A stretch of 64,000 nt of DNA from Shewanella yunxiaonensis (GTDB taxonomy: Bacteria; Pseudomonadota; Gammaproteobacteria; Enterobacterales; Shewanellaceae): assembly GCF_018223345.1 (NCBI RefSeq), contig NZ_CP073587.1, positions 1,957,001-2,021,000 of the forward strand, read 5' to 3'. Numbering within the stretch: position 1 is the first letter of the stretch; every line of letters begins with the position of its first letter. Of this stretch, positions 26,401-36,073 are shown one piece after another. A program made the translations under genes and the position numbers. The notes beneath the pieces were generated by a model, which was not told where the DNA came from, made no database searches, and was given only the letters and a program-made list of their open reading frames with translations.

Positions 26401-26476
26401 TGGAGCGACATACCGGGTTCGAACCGGTGACCTATACCTTGGCAAGGTATCGCTCTACCAACTGAGCTAATGTCGC
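26401..26476 (-). tRNA. tRNA-Gly (anticodon GCC)
   Basis: This 76-base gene has a GCGACAT/ATGTCGC acceptor stem, anticodon GCC in CTT-GCC-AAG, a GGTTCGAACCC T-loop and encoded CCA. It is first in the Gly-Cys-Leu transcript. Confidence 0.96.
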
Positions 26477-26519
26477 ATTCCTTCTGCATTCAGAGCTTTT
26501 GTCCTGACTGCGGTTTGGC

Positions 26520-26547
26520 ATTCTACCGATTTAACCTAGGGAGTCAA
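26520..26547 (-). promoter_or_regulatory. Promoter of the tRNA-Gly-Cys-Leu operon
   Basis: On the minus strand a -35 TTGACT (26542-26547) is followed after exactly 16 bases by a -10 TAGAAT (26520-26525). Transcription would begin around 26512, about 35 bases before tRNA-Gly. Confidence 0.8.
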
Positions 26548-26676
26548 TCTGCATTTTGGCATTTTATTGCAATGCTGAATCGTATGCTGGCTATTTGGCC
26601 AATTGATTGATTTTCCCGTGCATTCAGTAACCAGTGGACGTCCTTGTCCACGGTATTCAGGTCTTACTTTTAAAGC

Positions 26677-28119
26677 TTATTTTTCAATTTTTGGCAAACT
26701 AACAAACTCTAAACCAAGCATCTTGCGCATTACGCCAACCACCTGGCAGCTGTAACCAAATTCGTTATCGTACCAAACGTACAGAATTGCACGATTGCCT
26801 TCGGCAATGGTGGCCTGAGAATCGACAACCCCGGCATAACGAGACCCGACTAAGTCGCTGGACACAATTTCGTGTGACTCAGTGAAGTCTACCTGATTTT
26901 GCAATTCAGATTGCAGTGCGATACCTCTCAGGTATTCGTTGATATCTTCTTTGCTCGTTTCTGTTTCCAGATTCAGACTCAGGATCGCCAATGATACGTT
27001 TGGTGTTGGAACACGAATGGCGTTACCAGTGAGTTTACCGGCTAATACAGGCAATGCTTTCGCAACAGCTTTGGCGGCACCAGTTTCAGTAATAACCATG
27101 TTCAGCGGAGCGCTGCGACCGCGACGATCGGCTTTGTGGTAATTGTCGATCAGGTTTTGGTCATTCGTGTAGGAGTGAATAGTTTCAACGTGACCATTCA
27201 CAATGTGGTATTTGTCGTTGACAGCTTTCAATACTGGAGTAATGGCGTTCGTGGTACAGCTGGCAGCAGATACAATGATATCTTCTGGCAGGATGTCGTT
27301 GTCGTTGACACCATAAACAACGTTCTTGATGGCACCTTTAGCTGGTGCAGTCAGCAATACTTTGCTGGCACCTGGGCATTTCAGATGTTGTCCCAACCCG
27401 GCTTCATCTTTCCAGATACCGGTATTATCAACCACCAGCGCATCTTCGATGCCATATTTAGTGTAATCCACTTCATCGGGTGAATTAGCATAAATCACTT
27501 GGATGAATGTGCCGTTCGCGATAATGGCGTTATTTTCTTCATCCACTTCTACTGAGCCATTAAACGGACCGTGAACGGAATCGCGACGCAGCAGACTAGC
27601 ACGTTTTTCCAAATCGCCAGCACGGCCACCACGAAGAACGATTGCGCGCAGACGTAATTTGTTGCTGCGGCCAGTACGCTCAATCAGTAAACGAGCTAAT
27701 AAGCGACCAATTCGGCCAAAACCATAAAGCACTACGTTACGTGGTTCTACTTCATCCTGACAGGCAATCGCTTCTGCCAGTTCTTCTTTCATGTAACTTT
27801 CAATCGCTTCAGTACCAGTATGGTCAGCCCAATATTTTACGGCCAGCTTACCGATATCCACTTTACACTGTCTGACGGGCAACTTGCTGAGCGCTTCCAG
27901 GAATGGAAAACTTTCGCGCAACCGCAGTTTTTCACCAACATGGCGTCTTACCAGACGATGGGCTTTGATAATATCGATTGTGGAAGCGTTCAGTAACGGT
28001 TTGCCATAAACCACCACTTCAACGCCCTGATTACGGTACAATTTACCCAGCATCGGCTGCATAGCTTCAGCCAGTTCAAATCGTTCTTGCCAACTTTGCA
28101 GGTACTTATCAGCGCTCAT
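26677..28119 (-). CDS. Glyceraldehyde-3-phosphate dehydrogenase with N-terminal extension
   Basis: This 480-residue enzyme has a GAPDH core preceded by about 125 extra residues rich in helix. Core motifs: the Rossmann start YGFGRIGRLLAR (133-141), the substrate-recognising SVHGPF, catalytic Cys288 in ASCTTNA and His315 in HSYTND. The loop after beta-2 reads LRGGRAG instead of the NAD-specifying Asp (NDL), suggesting NADP use, which would suit gluconeogenesis. It is probably the Shewanella paralogue of the classical enzyme. A HexR-like site lies 165 bases before the start. AAGGAACTG is the ribosome site. Confidence 0.9.
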   Translation of the reverse strand: MSADKYLQSWQERFELAEAMQPMLGKLYRNQGVEVVVYGKPLLNASTIDIIKAHRLVRRHVGEKLRLRESFPFLEALSKLPVRQCKVDIGKLAVKYWADHTGTEAIESYMKEELAEAIACQDEVEPRNVVLYGFGRIGRLLARLLIERTGRSNKLRLRAIVLRGGRAGDLEKRASLLRRDSVHGPFNGSVEVDEENNAIIANGTFIQVIYANSPDEVDYTKYGIEDALVVDNTGIWKDEAGLGQHLKCPGASKVLLTAPAKGAIKNVVYGVNDNDILPEDIIVSAASCTTNAITPVLKAVNDKYHIVNGHVETIHSYTNDQNLIDNYHKADRRGRSAPLNMVITETGAAKAVAKALPVLAGKLTGNAIRVPTPNVSLAILSLNLETETSKEDINEYLRGIALQSELQNQVDFTESHEIVSSDLVGSRYAGVVDSQATIAEGNRAILYVWYDNEFGYSCQVVGVMRKMLGLEFVSLPKIEK

Positions 28120-28284
28120 TTACAGTTCCTTTAGGTCCCAATCTCCAAAAATGACAGGAAATGATTGAGTAACAAATAAAAACGACCAATAATCGGAACG
28201 ATGACACCTATGCCAGCGTTTTTTGGTCGGCGCTATTTTAAAGAAATCTTGTTTAACAGGCCAGCTTCGAATTTTTGGCAAGCG

Positions 28285-28299
28285 TGTAGTTTTATTATA
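28285..28299. promoter_or_regulatory. HexR-like operator between GAPDH and the lipoprotein gene
   Basis: TGTAGTTTTATTATA matches the remembered HexR consensus (TGTAATTAAATTACA type) with the AT core and two arm substitutions. It is 18 bases before the DUF2989-like start and 165 bases before the minus-strand GAPDH start, so it could act on either divergent gene. Confidence 0.5.
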
Positions 28300-28316
28300 T
28301 TTTTCAGGGTGAAAAG

Positions 28317-29198
28317 ATGCTTTCAGGAAGAAATTTTGTATTAATTACATCATTTTCTACAATAATGCTGCTTTGTGGCTGTGACAGGCTCACTACAACA
28401 GCCAAAATCTGTAAGAATAATCCTGAAATTTGTATGGATTTGCATAAAGATGGCTGGTGTCGCTCGCAACGTTCTGAACTTGTTTCTGACCGACTGGAGG
28501 TCAAAGAGGCACCGTCCCCGACTGGTGAGCAGTTATATCGGCTACTGATCGCGACTGAAAAATACAATCGCTGTGTCTGGTTGGGCTCAGGTGTCAAACA
28601 CATCGAGCATCAGGAGCGCAGCAATGATCGCGCGCGTGCATATGGTCTGAGTTCTCAAGCATTGAGCAAACTTGAAGATCAAATCAAAAATCGTCAGGAG
28701 CCGATACTGGTATTTTATCGCTGGAGTCGGCTTGGGGATGAATCAGCACTGGACATTCTGCTGCAACAAGAAGCCGAGCAGCGAGTGACCAGACCTGAAA
28801 TACTGGCGGCGTTGGGCGGTTATTACCTGAAACGAGATTCGCAGAAAGCATTATCGCTATACCTCGATGCCATGCGCCGAGTATCAAAAGAAGAGTTTGA
28901 CAGCGACTGGCTGTTGGGTGCAGCACAAGCTTATCTGCAGTTAGGCTTACCGCAACAAAGTTACTTAATGTCAAAAACCAATCTGCTTCTCAGTGATAAT
29001 CCTGTCAATGAAACCCAGTTAAATGCGCTGGTAGGTGACAAACGACAAGTGGCCAAACTTAATGAAGATGCTAAAGCCTTAGCCAATACACTCAGCAGCG
29101 GCACATACGCCGATAGTCACTGGCCGGAACGCTTGCGACAAGCAGCAAAACCCGCCGCCCTATCGACGACGAATGATCAGAAATCGGAACAGCAATAA
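28317..29198 (+). CDS. Lipoprotein with TPR-like helices, probably DUF2989 family
   Basis: The 293-residue protein has a lipoprotein signal peptide with lipobox LLCGC (Cys22). The segment after it, KICKNNPEICMDLHKDGWCR, has a CxxxxxxxC-type pattern and recalls the DUF2989 family of Shewanella and Vibrio. The remainder is mostly helical with a repeat-like LGGYYLKRDSQKALSLY stretch suggestive of TPR units. It would be attached to the outer membrane on the periplasmic side. The gene is divergent from one GAPDH and in line with the other (211 bases apart). The link to carbon metabolism is only positional. Confidence 0.75.
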   Translation: MLSGRNFVLITSFSTIMLLCGCDRLTTTAKICKNNPEICMDLHKDGWCRSQRSELVSDRLEVKEAPSPTGEQLYRLLIATEKYNRCVWLGSGVKHIEHQERSNDRARAYGLSSQALSKLEDQIKNRQEPILVFYRWSRLGDESALDILLQQEAEQRVTRPEILAALGGYYLKRDSQKALSLYLDAMRRVSKEEFDSDWLLGAAQAYLQLGLPQQSYLMSKTNLLLSDNPVNETQLNALVGDKRQVAKLNEDAKALANTLSSGTYADSHWPERLRQAAKPAALSTTNDQKSEQQ

Positions 29199-29364
29199 CA
29201 GTCGTGACATCTTGGCGATTATCAACTATTACGCAAATTCCCTGCCAGTTAGTTATTCCTACATAATTTATTTTCATCAAATGGTAGATGAGATTAATTT
29301 TTGCTGAATTTACCCACAAATACTGCCAAAAACACGCTTTTCCCTTGACTGAATTATGCAGTTT

Positions 29365-29379
29365 TGTAATTTTATTACT
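29365..29379. promoter_or_regulatory. HexR-like operator upstream of the second GAPDH
   Basis: TGTAATTTTATTACT is near-palindromic and differs from the remembered HexR consensus TGTAATTAAATTACA only in the central bases and the last base. It lies 31 bases before the GAPDH start. HexR is a central-carbon regulator known to control gap genes in Shewanella. Confidence 0.65.
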
Positions 29380-29409
29380 AAATGATATTAATGGTCTGAG
29401 GGATGATTT

Positions 29410-30420
29410 ATGACTATCCGCATCGCAATTAACGGCTATGGCCGTATCGGACGCAATGTACTGCGCGCGTTATATGAGAATGAAAAGCACTATCCCATTG
29501 AGATTGTTGCAATTAATGATCTGGGTGACTCAAGTATTAACGCGCACCTGACGAAATATGATTCGGTACATGGCCGGTTTAATGCCACCGTTGAACATGA
29601 CGACGAAGCCATATATGTCAACGGCGATAAAATTCTGACCTATTCAGAACGTGATCCCGCCAATCTGCCATGGGCAGCACTCAATATTGATGTGGTATTC
29701 GAATGTACCGGAATTTTCACCTCTAAAGAAAGTGCTCAGCCTCATATTGATGCAGGTGCGAAAAAGGTGATCATTTCCGCCCCGGCAAAAAACGTGGATG
29801 CGACTGTAGTTTACGGTGTTAACAATCAAATTTTGACTGCTGATATGACCGTGATTTCCAACGCTTCATGCACCACTAACTGTCTTGCCCCCATCGCAAA
29901 ACCACTCAACGATGCATTGGGGATTGAATCAGGGTTGATGACAACAATTCATTCCTACACCAATGATCAGCGCCTGTCAGATGTATACCATAAGGATTTA
30001 CGACGCGCCCGCGCAGCAGCCTTGTCAATGATCCCCACCAAAACCGGAGCAGCGGCAGCAGTTGGGCTGGTAGTGCCAGAACTGCAGGGTAAATTTGATG
30101 GCTTGGCCGTCAGGGTTCCCACCGTCAATGTATCGCTAGTGGACCTGTCGTTTATTGCTTCTCGAGATACCAGTATTGAAGAAGTGAATGACATTGTTGC
30201 CAAAGCAGCACAACAGGCACCGATGAGTGAAGTGCTGGCAATCAATACTGAACCACTCGTTTCTATCGATTTTAATCATAACCCCTACTCTTCTAATTTT
30301 GATGCCACGCAAACACGTGTTAAGGGCCGCCTAGTGAAAGTGATGTCCTGGTACGATAACGAATGGGGTTTTAGTAATCGGATGCTAGATAATGCCGTGG
30401 CACTGATGAACGCCAAATAA
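29410..30420 (+). CDS. gap: Glyceraldehyde-3-phosphate dehydrogenase, type I
   Basis: A classical 336-residue [18 protein letters not shown] (8-20), NAD-specifying Asp37 in AINDL, DSVHGRF, catalytic Cys154 in ASCTTNC and His181 in HSYTND. It catalyses oxidative phosphorylation of glyceraldehyde-3-phosphate in glycolysis. Compared with the 480-residue paralogue upstream it keeps the NAD determinant, so the two probably differ in cofactor and direction. A HexR-like site precedes it. It converges on the RND pump genes with a shared terminator between. Erythrose-4-phosphate dehydrogenase is a less likely reading. Confidence 0.9.
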   Translation: MTIRIAINGYGRIGRNVLRALYENEKHYPIEIVAINDLGDSSINAHLTKYDSVHGRFNATVEHDDEAIYVNGDKILTYSERDPANLPWAALNIDVVFECTGIFTSKESAQPHIDAGAKKVIISAPAKNVDATVVYGVNNQILTADMTVISNASCTTNCLAPIAKPLNDALGIESGLMTTIHSYTNDQRLSDVYHKDLRRARAAALSMIPTKTGAAAAVGLVVPELQGKFDGLAVRVPTVNVSLVDLSFIASRDTSIEEVNDIVAKAAQQAPMSEVLAINTEPLVSIDFNHNPYSSNFDATQTRVKGRLVKVMSWYDNEWGFSNRMLDNAVALMNAK

Positions 30421-30438
30421 CGGTTCAATCAACGACAA

Positions 30439-30468
30439 AAAAAGGCCTGTGATATTGCAGGCCTTTTT
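30439..30468. terminator. Bidirectional terminator between gap and the RND pump
   Basis: An 11-base stem (30439-30449 with 30458-30468) with A-run and T-run flanks, so it can serve both converging transcripts. Confidence 0.9.
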
Positions 30469-30477
30469 GCATCAATG

Positions 30478-33400
30478 TCATTCATTTAATTGCTGTTCTA
30501 GCTTTCGGCTAACCGCTAATGGTGAACCTGAATGGCGTGCAAGTAACGAATACGCTACGGGGATCACTAACAAGGTAAAGAGCGTCGCCAACAAAATACC
30601 AAAAAGTACCACGACACCAATCACAAAGCGGGTTTCAGCACCAGCACCGGATGCCATCACCAACGGTACTGCCCCCGCCGCCGTAGTGATCCCTGTCATC
30701 AGAATCGGCCGCAGTCGTTGCCGCGACGCTTGAATGATCGCGTCATGAAAGGCAATACCGCGGTCACGCAACTGATTGGCAAATTCCACAATCAAAATAC
30801 CGTTCTTGGCCGCCAACCCCACCAGCATAATAATGCCAATCTGACTGTAGATGTTCAGACTTTGTCCAGTCAGCCAAAGTCCGATTAAGGCACCCGACAT
30901 CGCGAGCGGGACCGTTAGCATAATGACTAACGGATGAATATAACTTTCAAATTGTGCTGCCAGCACTAAAAACACCACCCCTAACGCCAGTAAGAACACA
31001 AAATACATTGAGTTACCAGACTCCTGGTAATCGAGCGATTGTCCTTTGTAACTGATGACCGCCTCGGCAGGAAGATTCTGGCGAACCAAATCATTTAGGT
31101 AATTCAGCGCTTCACCCAGGGAATACCCCTCCGCCAGACTACCTTCAATAGTAATGGCCCGCATACGGTTGTAGCGGTTCAGCTCACTGGCATCCGCAAA
31201 CTCTTGTACTGACACCAAATTAGATAAGGGAAGGAGTTCATTTGTGCGTTCTGAGCGGACGTAGATATTCTGTAAATCCGCCGGGGTATTCTGATGACTG
31301 CGTTCCCCTTCAATAATCACATCATATTCTTCGCCGTCACGCATAAAGGTAGTGACCAGACGTGACCCCAACATGGATTCGAGTGTACGACCTATTTGGG
31401 CGTTAGACACCCCCAGATCAGCTGCGCGGTCTTTATCAATCACCACTCGAAGTTGTGGCTTAGTTTCCTTATAGTCAAAGTCCAATCCTGTCAGCCCAGG
31501 ATTTTCTGCGGCTTTTTGCATCAGAATATCGCGCCATTGTGCAAGTTCTTCATAAGTGGGGCCGCCCAGCACAAATTGCACCGGCTTATTTACCCCCCGA
31601 CCAAATGCCTGTCGCATCACCGGAAATGCACGAATACCTGATAAGTCCTTCAGCCGGTTATTAATATCCGCAATAATCGCTTTCGCAGGCCGTCGTACCG
31701 ACCAATCGTTGAGTACAATAACCGCCATACCATTTGAGAAATTTGCGCCGCCGCCCCAACCTCTTGGAGCTCTGACTAATAAGCGTTTAATTTCCCCGCT
31801 ATCGACCAGCGGCATCAATCGTTTCTCGACTTCATCCATATAACCCGCAATGTATTCATAGCTGGCCCCTTGAGGGCCATTCACCATCAGAAATAATGAG
31901 CCGCGATCTTCCTGAGGGGCGAACTCTTGCGGTACCTGTTTAAACAAAAAGCCACTCACTGCAAACGCAAGGATGACCAATGTGCTGGTCGCAATGGGTC
32001 GAGCCATCGCGCGTTCAAGACTTACCTGATAAAAAGCACCGAGTTTGGTCATGCCGTTGTCAACCAACCGCATTAATGCCGTATCCTGCGACGAAGGTTT
32101 TAGCACTTTGGAACACATCATAGGACTGAGTGTTAATGCCACCACTGACGAAAATATAACCGCAGCACTCATGGTGACCGCAAACTCTTTAAACAGTTTG
32201 CCCAGATCCCCTTCTAAGAAACTGATCGGCATAAATACGGCTACCAGCACAGCGGTGGTTGCTATCACCGCAAACGCCACTTCCCGAGCACCGAGAAAAG
32301 CGGCTCGCAGCGGCGGTTCGCCGGACTCGATACGACGATGAACGTTTTCAAGCATAACGATGGCATCGTCTACCACCATGCCAATCGCTAAAATTAACGC
32401 CAGCAAAGTAAGCAAATTGATGGTGTAGCCTAGTGCATAAAGCACGATGAAGGTCGCCAGTAATGACACTGGAACTGCTAATGCGGGGATCAGCATTGCC
32501 CGTACGCTGCCGAGGAAGATGTAGATCACGACCACAACCAGCGCAACAGCAATGAACAGTGTTTGATAAACCTCTTTGATGGAGGCCTCAATAAACACCG
32601 AACTATCGTAAGAACGCTTAATCTGCATGCCTTGAGGCAACGTCGGATTGATTTCATCCACCAAACGATTTACTGCGCGAGCGACCTCTAAGGTATTGGC
32701 AGTCGATTGTTTAGAGACCCCAAGGCCAATCATCGACTCACCGTTACCACGAAACATAATGCGATTTTCTTCGGAGCCAAGATCCACTCGCGCGACATCC
32801 CCCAGCGTCACCAAATAACCGTCATCACCGCGCTTTACTACTAATCTGGAAAAATCCTTTTCGGTCATAAAGCCACGTTTTAGACGTACGGTAAAATGAC
32901 GTTCCTGCGATTCGATTGAGCCTGCGGGTAGCTCCACGTTCTCGGCACGCAGCGCCGCTTCGACATCTGCGACCGTAAGATGCCGCGCAGCCAAGGCTTG
33001 ACGATCCAGCCATATCCGCATCGCGTAAACTTTACCGCCACCAATACGCATCATTGCAATGCCGTCGATAACTGAAAAACGGTCAGTCAGATAACGCCGC
33101 GCGTAATCGGTCAGTTGGATAGTCGACAGTTGATCGGACACCAAGTTAAGCCACATGATAACTTCATCACCACCATTGGCTTTTTGCACTTCTGGAGGAT
33201 CGGCTTCTTCTGGCAAATTATTAAGCAGGCCAGACACGCGATCCCGAACATCGTTGGCGGCCGCTTCAATATCGCGACCGATATCAAACTCCAGCACTAC
33301 CGATGAACGGCCGTCACGGCTACTGGAGCTGATGTGGCGAATCCCTTCAATGCCGCTGATCCGGTCTTCCACCAACTGGGTAATACGACTTTCCACCACC

Positions 33401-33570
33401 GCAGCACTTGCACCGCGATAATTGGTTTCAATCGAGACGATGGGCGGATCGATGTTTGGGTATTCTCGTAATGGCAGTTTTTCAAAAGCAACCAGACCAA
33501 AGGCAATCAATAGCAAGCTGATAACCGAGGCGAATACCGGGCGTTTTACCGAAATATCAGAGAGGATCAT
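30478..33570 (-). CDS. RND efflux transporter permease (HAE1-like)
   Basis: This 1030-residue inner-membrane pump exchanges protons for drugs or other hydrophobic compounds. Visible: the start MILSDISVKRPVFASVISLLLI, the large periplasmic loop, the TM4 proton-relay pair in GMVVDDAIVMLENVHR, and the GIVD-type end with LRPILMTGITTAAGAVPLVMASG. Length fits the hydrophobe/amphiphile efflux-1 family. An adaptor gene lies 15 bases upstream in the same direction. No outer-membrane partner or regulator is adjacent, so it probably uses a shared TolC-like channel. Substrate unknown. Confidence 0.92.
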   Translation of the reverse strand: MILSDISVKRPVFASVISLLLIAFGLVAFEKLPLREYPNIDPPIVSIETNYRGASAAVVESRITQLVEDRISGIEGIRHISSSSRDGRSSVVLEFDIGRDIEAAANDVRDRVSGLLNNLPEEADPPEVQKANGGDEVIMWLNLVSDQLSTIQLTDYARRYLTDRFSVIDGIAMMRIGGGKVYAMRIWLDRQALAARHLTVADVEAALRAENVELPAGSIESQERHFTVRLKRGFMTEKDFSRLVVKRGDDGYLVTLGDVARVDLGSEENRIMFRGNGESMIGLGVSKQSTANTLEVARAVNRLVDEINPTLPQGMQIKRSYDSSVFIEASIKEVYQTLFIAVALVVVVIYIFLGSVRAMLIPALAVPVSLLATFIVLYALGYTINLLTLLALILAIGMVVDDAIVMLENVHRRIESGEPPLRAAFLGAREVAFAVIATTAVLVAVFMPISFLEGDLGKLFKEFAVTMSAAVIFSSVVALTLSPMMCSKVLKPSSQDTALMRLVDNGMTKLGAFYQVSLERAMARPIATSTLVILAFAVSGFLFKQVPQEFAPQEDRGSLFLMVNGPQGASYEYIAGYMDEVEKRLMPLVDSGEIKRLLVRAPRGWGGGANFSNGMAVIVLNDWSVRRPAKAIIADINNRLKDLSGIRAFPVMRQAFGRGVNKPVQFVLGGPTYEELAQWRDILMQKAAENPGLTGLDFDYKETKPQLRVVIDKDRAADLGVSNAQIGRTLESMLGSRLVTTFMRDGEEYDVIIEGERSHQNTPADLQNIYVRSERTNELLPLSNLVSVQEFADASELNRYNRMRAITIEGSLAEGYSLGEALNYLNDLVRQNLPAEAVISYKGQSLDYQESGNSMYFVFLLALGVVFLVLAAQFESYIHPLVIMLTVPLAMSGALIGLWLTGQSLNIYSQIGIIMLVGLAAKNGILIVEFANQLRDRGIAFHDAIIQASRQRLRPILMTGITTAAGAVPLVMASGAGAETRFVIGVVVLFGILLATLFTLLVIPVAYSLLARHSGSPLAVSRKLEQQLNE

Positions 33571-33585
33571 GTTTAGTGCCTCTCA

Positions 33586-34638
33586 TCAGTTGAAGCTTTC
33601 AGCGGGTTTGGGGATCACGGATTGACCATCTCGTACTTTCATCAAACCGCGTGTAATGACATATTCCCCTTGTTGCACACCATCGGTAATCTCGACCCAC
33701 CCACGGCTGCGCAAACCAAGCGTAACATCTCGCTGTTGTGCTTTGTTGTCAGCGGTAACAACATAGACCTGATGTCTTTCCTGAATGGGTACAATAGCTG
33801 ATTCCGGGATCAATAACCCTTCACGCTGCTGCTTAATCAATTTTACCTTCATCAACATCCCGGGCAGCAGCTGATTATCCGGATTTGGCATCACAGCTCT
33901 AACAGTGACCGCACGCGTTTGGGGGTTAATCCGGCTATCGACGGTCGTGACTTCACCACTGTACACTTTGTCGTCGTAGGCAACGGCACTTGCCTGCACT
34001 TTTTTGCCTGGCTGCAATTGCGCGATAAATCGTTCGGGTACCGGAAAATCCAATTTAATGGTGGCAATATCATCAAGGGTAGTCATCAACGTTCCTGGCG
34101 TGACTAAGCCGCCTTCAGATACTTCCCGCAGCCCCAGTTTTCCTGAGAATGGGGCCCTAATCTGCCGATCATTCACCGCAGAATTAGCCACCTCCACTTG
34201 CGCGATGGCACTATCAACCAGCGTTTGCAGCCGGTCCTGCTCAGAAGCGGCAATGGTGCGGCTTTCCACCAATCCACGTATCCGTTTTAATTCACGGCGA
34301 TTTTCAGCTAATTGAACCTGGGCGAGTTTGAGTTGTGCTTGTTGTTGCGCATCATTGAGTTGCACCAGCAGTTGTCCTGCAGTCACGATGTCGCCGTCAT
34401 TAAAGTAAATTTTAGTGATTAAATCACTCACTTTGGGGGTGATGACTACTGACTCGTTCGCTTTAACCGTGCCCAGCGCTTCAACTTCATCTTGAATCGA
34501 ATGCATATCCGCTTGATAGACTACAACCTCTACCACGGCCTTATCAGCTCTACCCGGACTGGGGGCATTTTGGTTAACTAACCACCCGATCCCCAAGGCA
34601 CTTATCATCACTAAAACCAACCACACGCTTTTTTTCAT
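33586..34638 (-). CDS. RND periplasmic adaptor (membrane fusion protein)
   Basis: The 350-residue adaptor links the pump to an outer-membrane channel. The start at 34638 has GAGGAA 5 bases upstream and gives an N-terminal hydrophobic anchor (KSVWLVLVMISALGIGWLV); a longer reading from 34698 would put 20 residues before it. The middle has the lipoyl-like half ALGTVKANESVVITPKVSD and IYFNDGDIVTAGQLLVQLND, an alpha-hairpin (QLKLAQVQLAENRRELKR...), and IRAPFSGKLGLREVSEGGLVT. It is the first gene of a two-gene operon with the pump. Confidence 0.9.
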   Translation of the reverse strand: MKKSVWLVLVMISALGIGWLVNQNAPSPGRADKAVVEVVVYQADMHSIQDEVEALGTVKANESVVITPKVSDLITKIYFNDGDIVTAGQLLVQLNDAQQQAQLKLAQVQLAENRRELKRIRGLVESRTIAASEQDRLQTLVDSAIAQVEVANSAVNDRQIRAPFSGKLGLREVSEGGLVTPGTLMTTLDDIATIKLDFPVPERFIAQLQPGKKVQASAVAYDDKVYSGEVTTVDSRINPQTRAVTVRAVMPNPDNQLLPGMLMKVKLIKQQREGLLIPESAIVPIQERHQVYVVTADNKAQQRDVTLGLRSRGWVEITDGVQQGEYVITRGLMKVRDGQSVIPKPAESFN

Positions 34639-34908
34639 TAGTTCCTCGGGTATGGGTTTTGTCAGCGTTACTACAGCTGTCGTTAAACAGATGACCAATG
34701 AGCTGAATGTTGAAAGCGCATTATGAAAATTGACTTAAAATTGTTAGGTCGCCATTTCAACATCCCCATGTTTTTATTAAGGATATATGTCGATTTAACT
34801 GTCAATCTTATCTAATTTCAGTCAATTATAGACAAATCTGATGGTTCACTGAGGATAGTCTGACAGTGGTCCGATGGGCAGGGTTAAGTGTAAACAAATG
34901 CAACAACA
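34639..34908. other. 270-base gap between the adaptor gene and the bamC terminator
   Basis: AT-rich upstream region of the RND operon. I see no operator, small gene or RNA that I can support. Confidence 0.3.
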
Positions 34909-34942
34909 ATAAAAAAAGCGCCTAATTAGGCGCTTTTTTTAT
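34909..34942. terminator. Terminator of the dapA-bamC operon
   Basis: A perfect 34-base palindrome with core AGCGCCTAATTAGGCGCT, flanked by A-run and T-run, 11 bases past the bamC stop. Confidence 0.95.
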
Positions 34943-34953
34943 CAATGAGTTAA

Positions 34954-36069
34954 TTAACGTACTTTGCGATCTTCGCTCATGACATTGGAAACAGCTTTAT
35001 AAACACTTTCGACTTTATCATTACTCAGTGGTTGATCTTCGTTGTCACGGATCCTGATTTCAGTCTTATTACTGTCTTTGGCGTCTTGCTTGACCAACAG
35101 ACGGTAGTTGTCTTTATTCTTCAGCTTAATTTCGTCATCGCTGAACAGCGAACTCCAGAAACCAGATGTGTCATTGAATTTCACATAGTACAAGCCTTTG
35201 GCTGAATCCATGTCGATGACTTCAAAACCAACTTCAGGTAATACTATCGCCAGTCTGTCCCATGTGCTTTTCAATGGTGCATCAGCGAGCCAGAAGCTCT
35301 CATCTTTGTCCGATGCCGCTGTAACGTAGGTTACGTCGATACCCTTGCTCTGTTTTACACGCATATTCTGAACGATACGAGAACGCTCTTTGGCCATGTA
35401 ACCGATGGTGCTATTCAGCATGTCAATGGCATAACGCTTTTTATCTTCGTTGTTCAGCAATACCTGGCTATCTTCACCATTGTAACTTTGTTGATGATCC
35501 AACAGGTTGATAACCAGATTACCGGTACGACCATGCGGCCTAACTTCCAATAGGAACTCGTAACGCTGACGAACTTTGTACACTTTGTCCGCACCAATCC
35601 ATGGGCTGTCGATGACTTCATCATGTTCGATCCAGTCAGTATCGATGACGCCGTTATCGTAATCTTCCTTGGCAATGGCGTAGTCTTTGCTTTTAAGGAA
35701 ACCTTCCACAACCGCAAACATCTCTTTCTTAAGATCAACGGTGCTATCAATGGTTTCCACTACAACTTTAATGTTATCAGCACCTTCTTCGATATGCGTG
35801 CCATCTGCCATCGGCAAAATCTGCAGCGGTGGACGGATATCCAGAGCATCACCTACCAACGCCTTATTCGATTTCGTCCCGACGGCTGGAATAGCATAGT
35901 CCTGGCTGAATTTGGGGCTTAATAAACCTTCAGGGATTTTCAGAGGACCGGTGCTTTGGGCATTGATATAATCAAAATTGCCATCAGCCTGACGACGAGT
36001 TAACGGTGTGGTACAGGCTGTTACCGTAAGTGCAGCGAGAACCAGTGAAATTTCCTTCAATTTTAACAT
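34954..36069 (-). CDS. bamC: Outer-membrane protein assembly factor BamC
   Basis: The 371-residue lipoprotein is a component of the BAM complex, which folds beta-barrels into the outer membrane. The lipobox is VTAC (Cys19). An unstructured linker with YAIPAVG follows, then two helix-grip domains, as in E. coli NlpB/BamC. The gene sits 4 bases after dapA, the same order as in E. coli, so the two share a transcript. The end of the operon is marked by a strong terminator. Confidence 0.92.
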   Translation of the reverse strand: MLKLKEISLVLAALTVTACTTPLTRRQADGNFDYINAQSTGPLKIPEGLLSPKFSQDYAIPAVGTKSNKALVGDALDIRPPLQILPMADGTHIEEGADNIKVVVETIDSTVDLKKEMFAVVEGFLKSKDYAIAKEDYDNGVIDTDWIEHDEVIDSPWIGADKVYKVRQRYEFLLEVRPHGRTGNLVINLLDHQQSYNGEDSQVLLNNEDKKRYAIDMLNSTIGYMAKERSRIVQNMRVKQSKGIDVTYVTAASDKDESFWLADAPLKSTWDRLAIVLPEVGFEVIDMDSAKGLYYVKFNDTSGFWSSLFSDDEIKLKNKDNYRLLVKQDAKDSNKTEIRIRDNEDQPLSNDKVESVYKAVSNVMSEDRKVR

Positions 36070-36073
36070 TAAG

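Noticed and set aside
26207..26489. Three short open frames across the tRNA-Leu, tRNA-Cys and tRNA-Gly genes
   Set aside because: They are translations of tRNA sequence; the tRNA folds explain the region fully.
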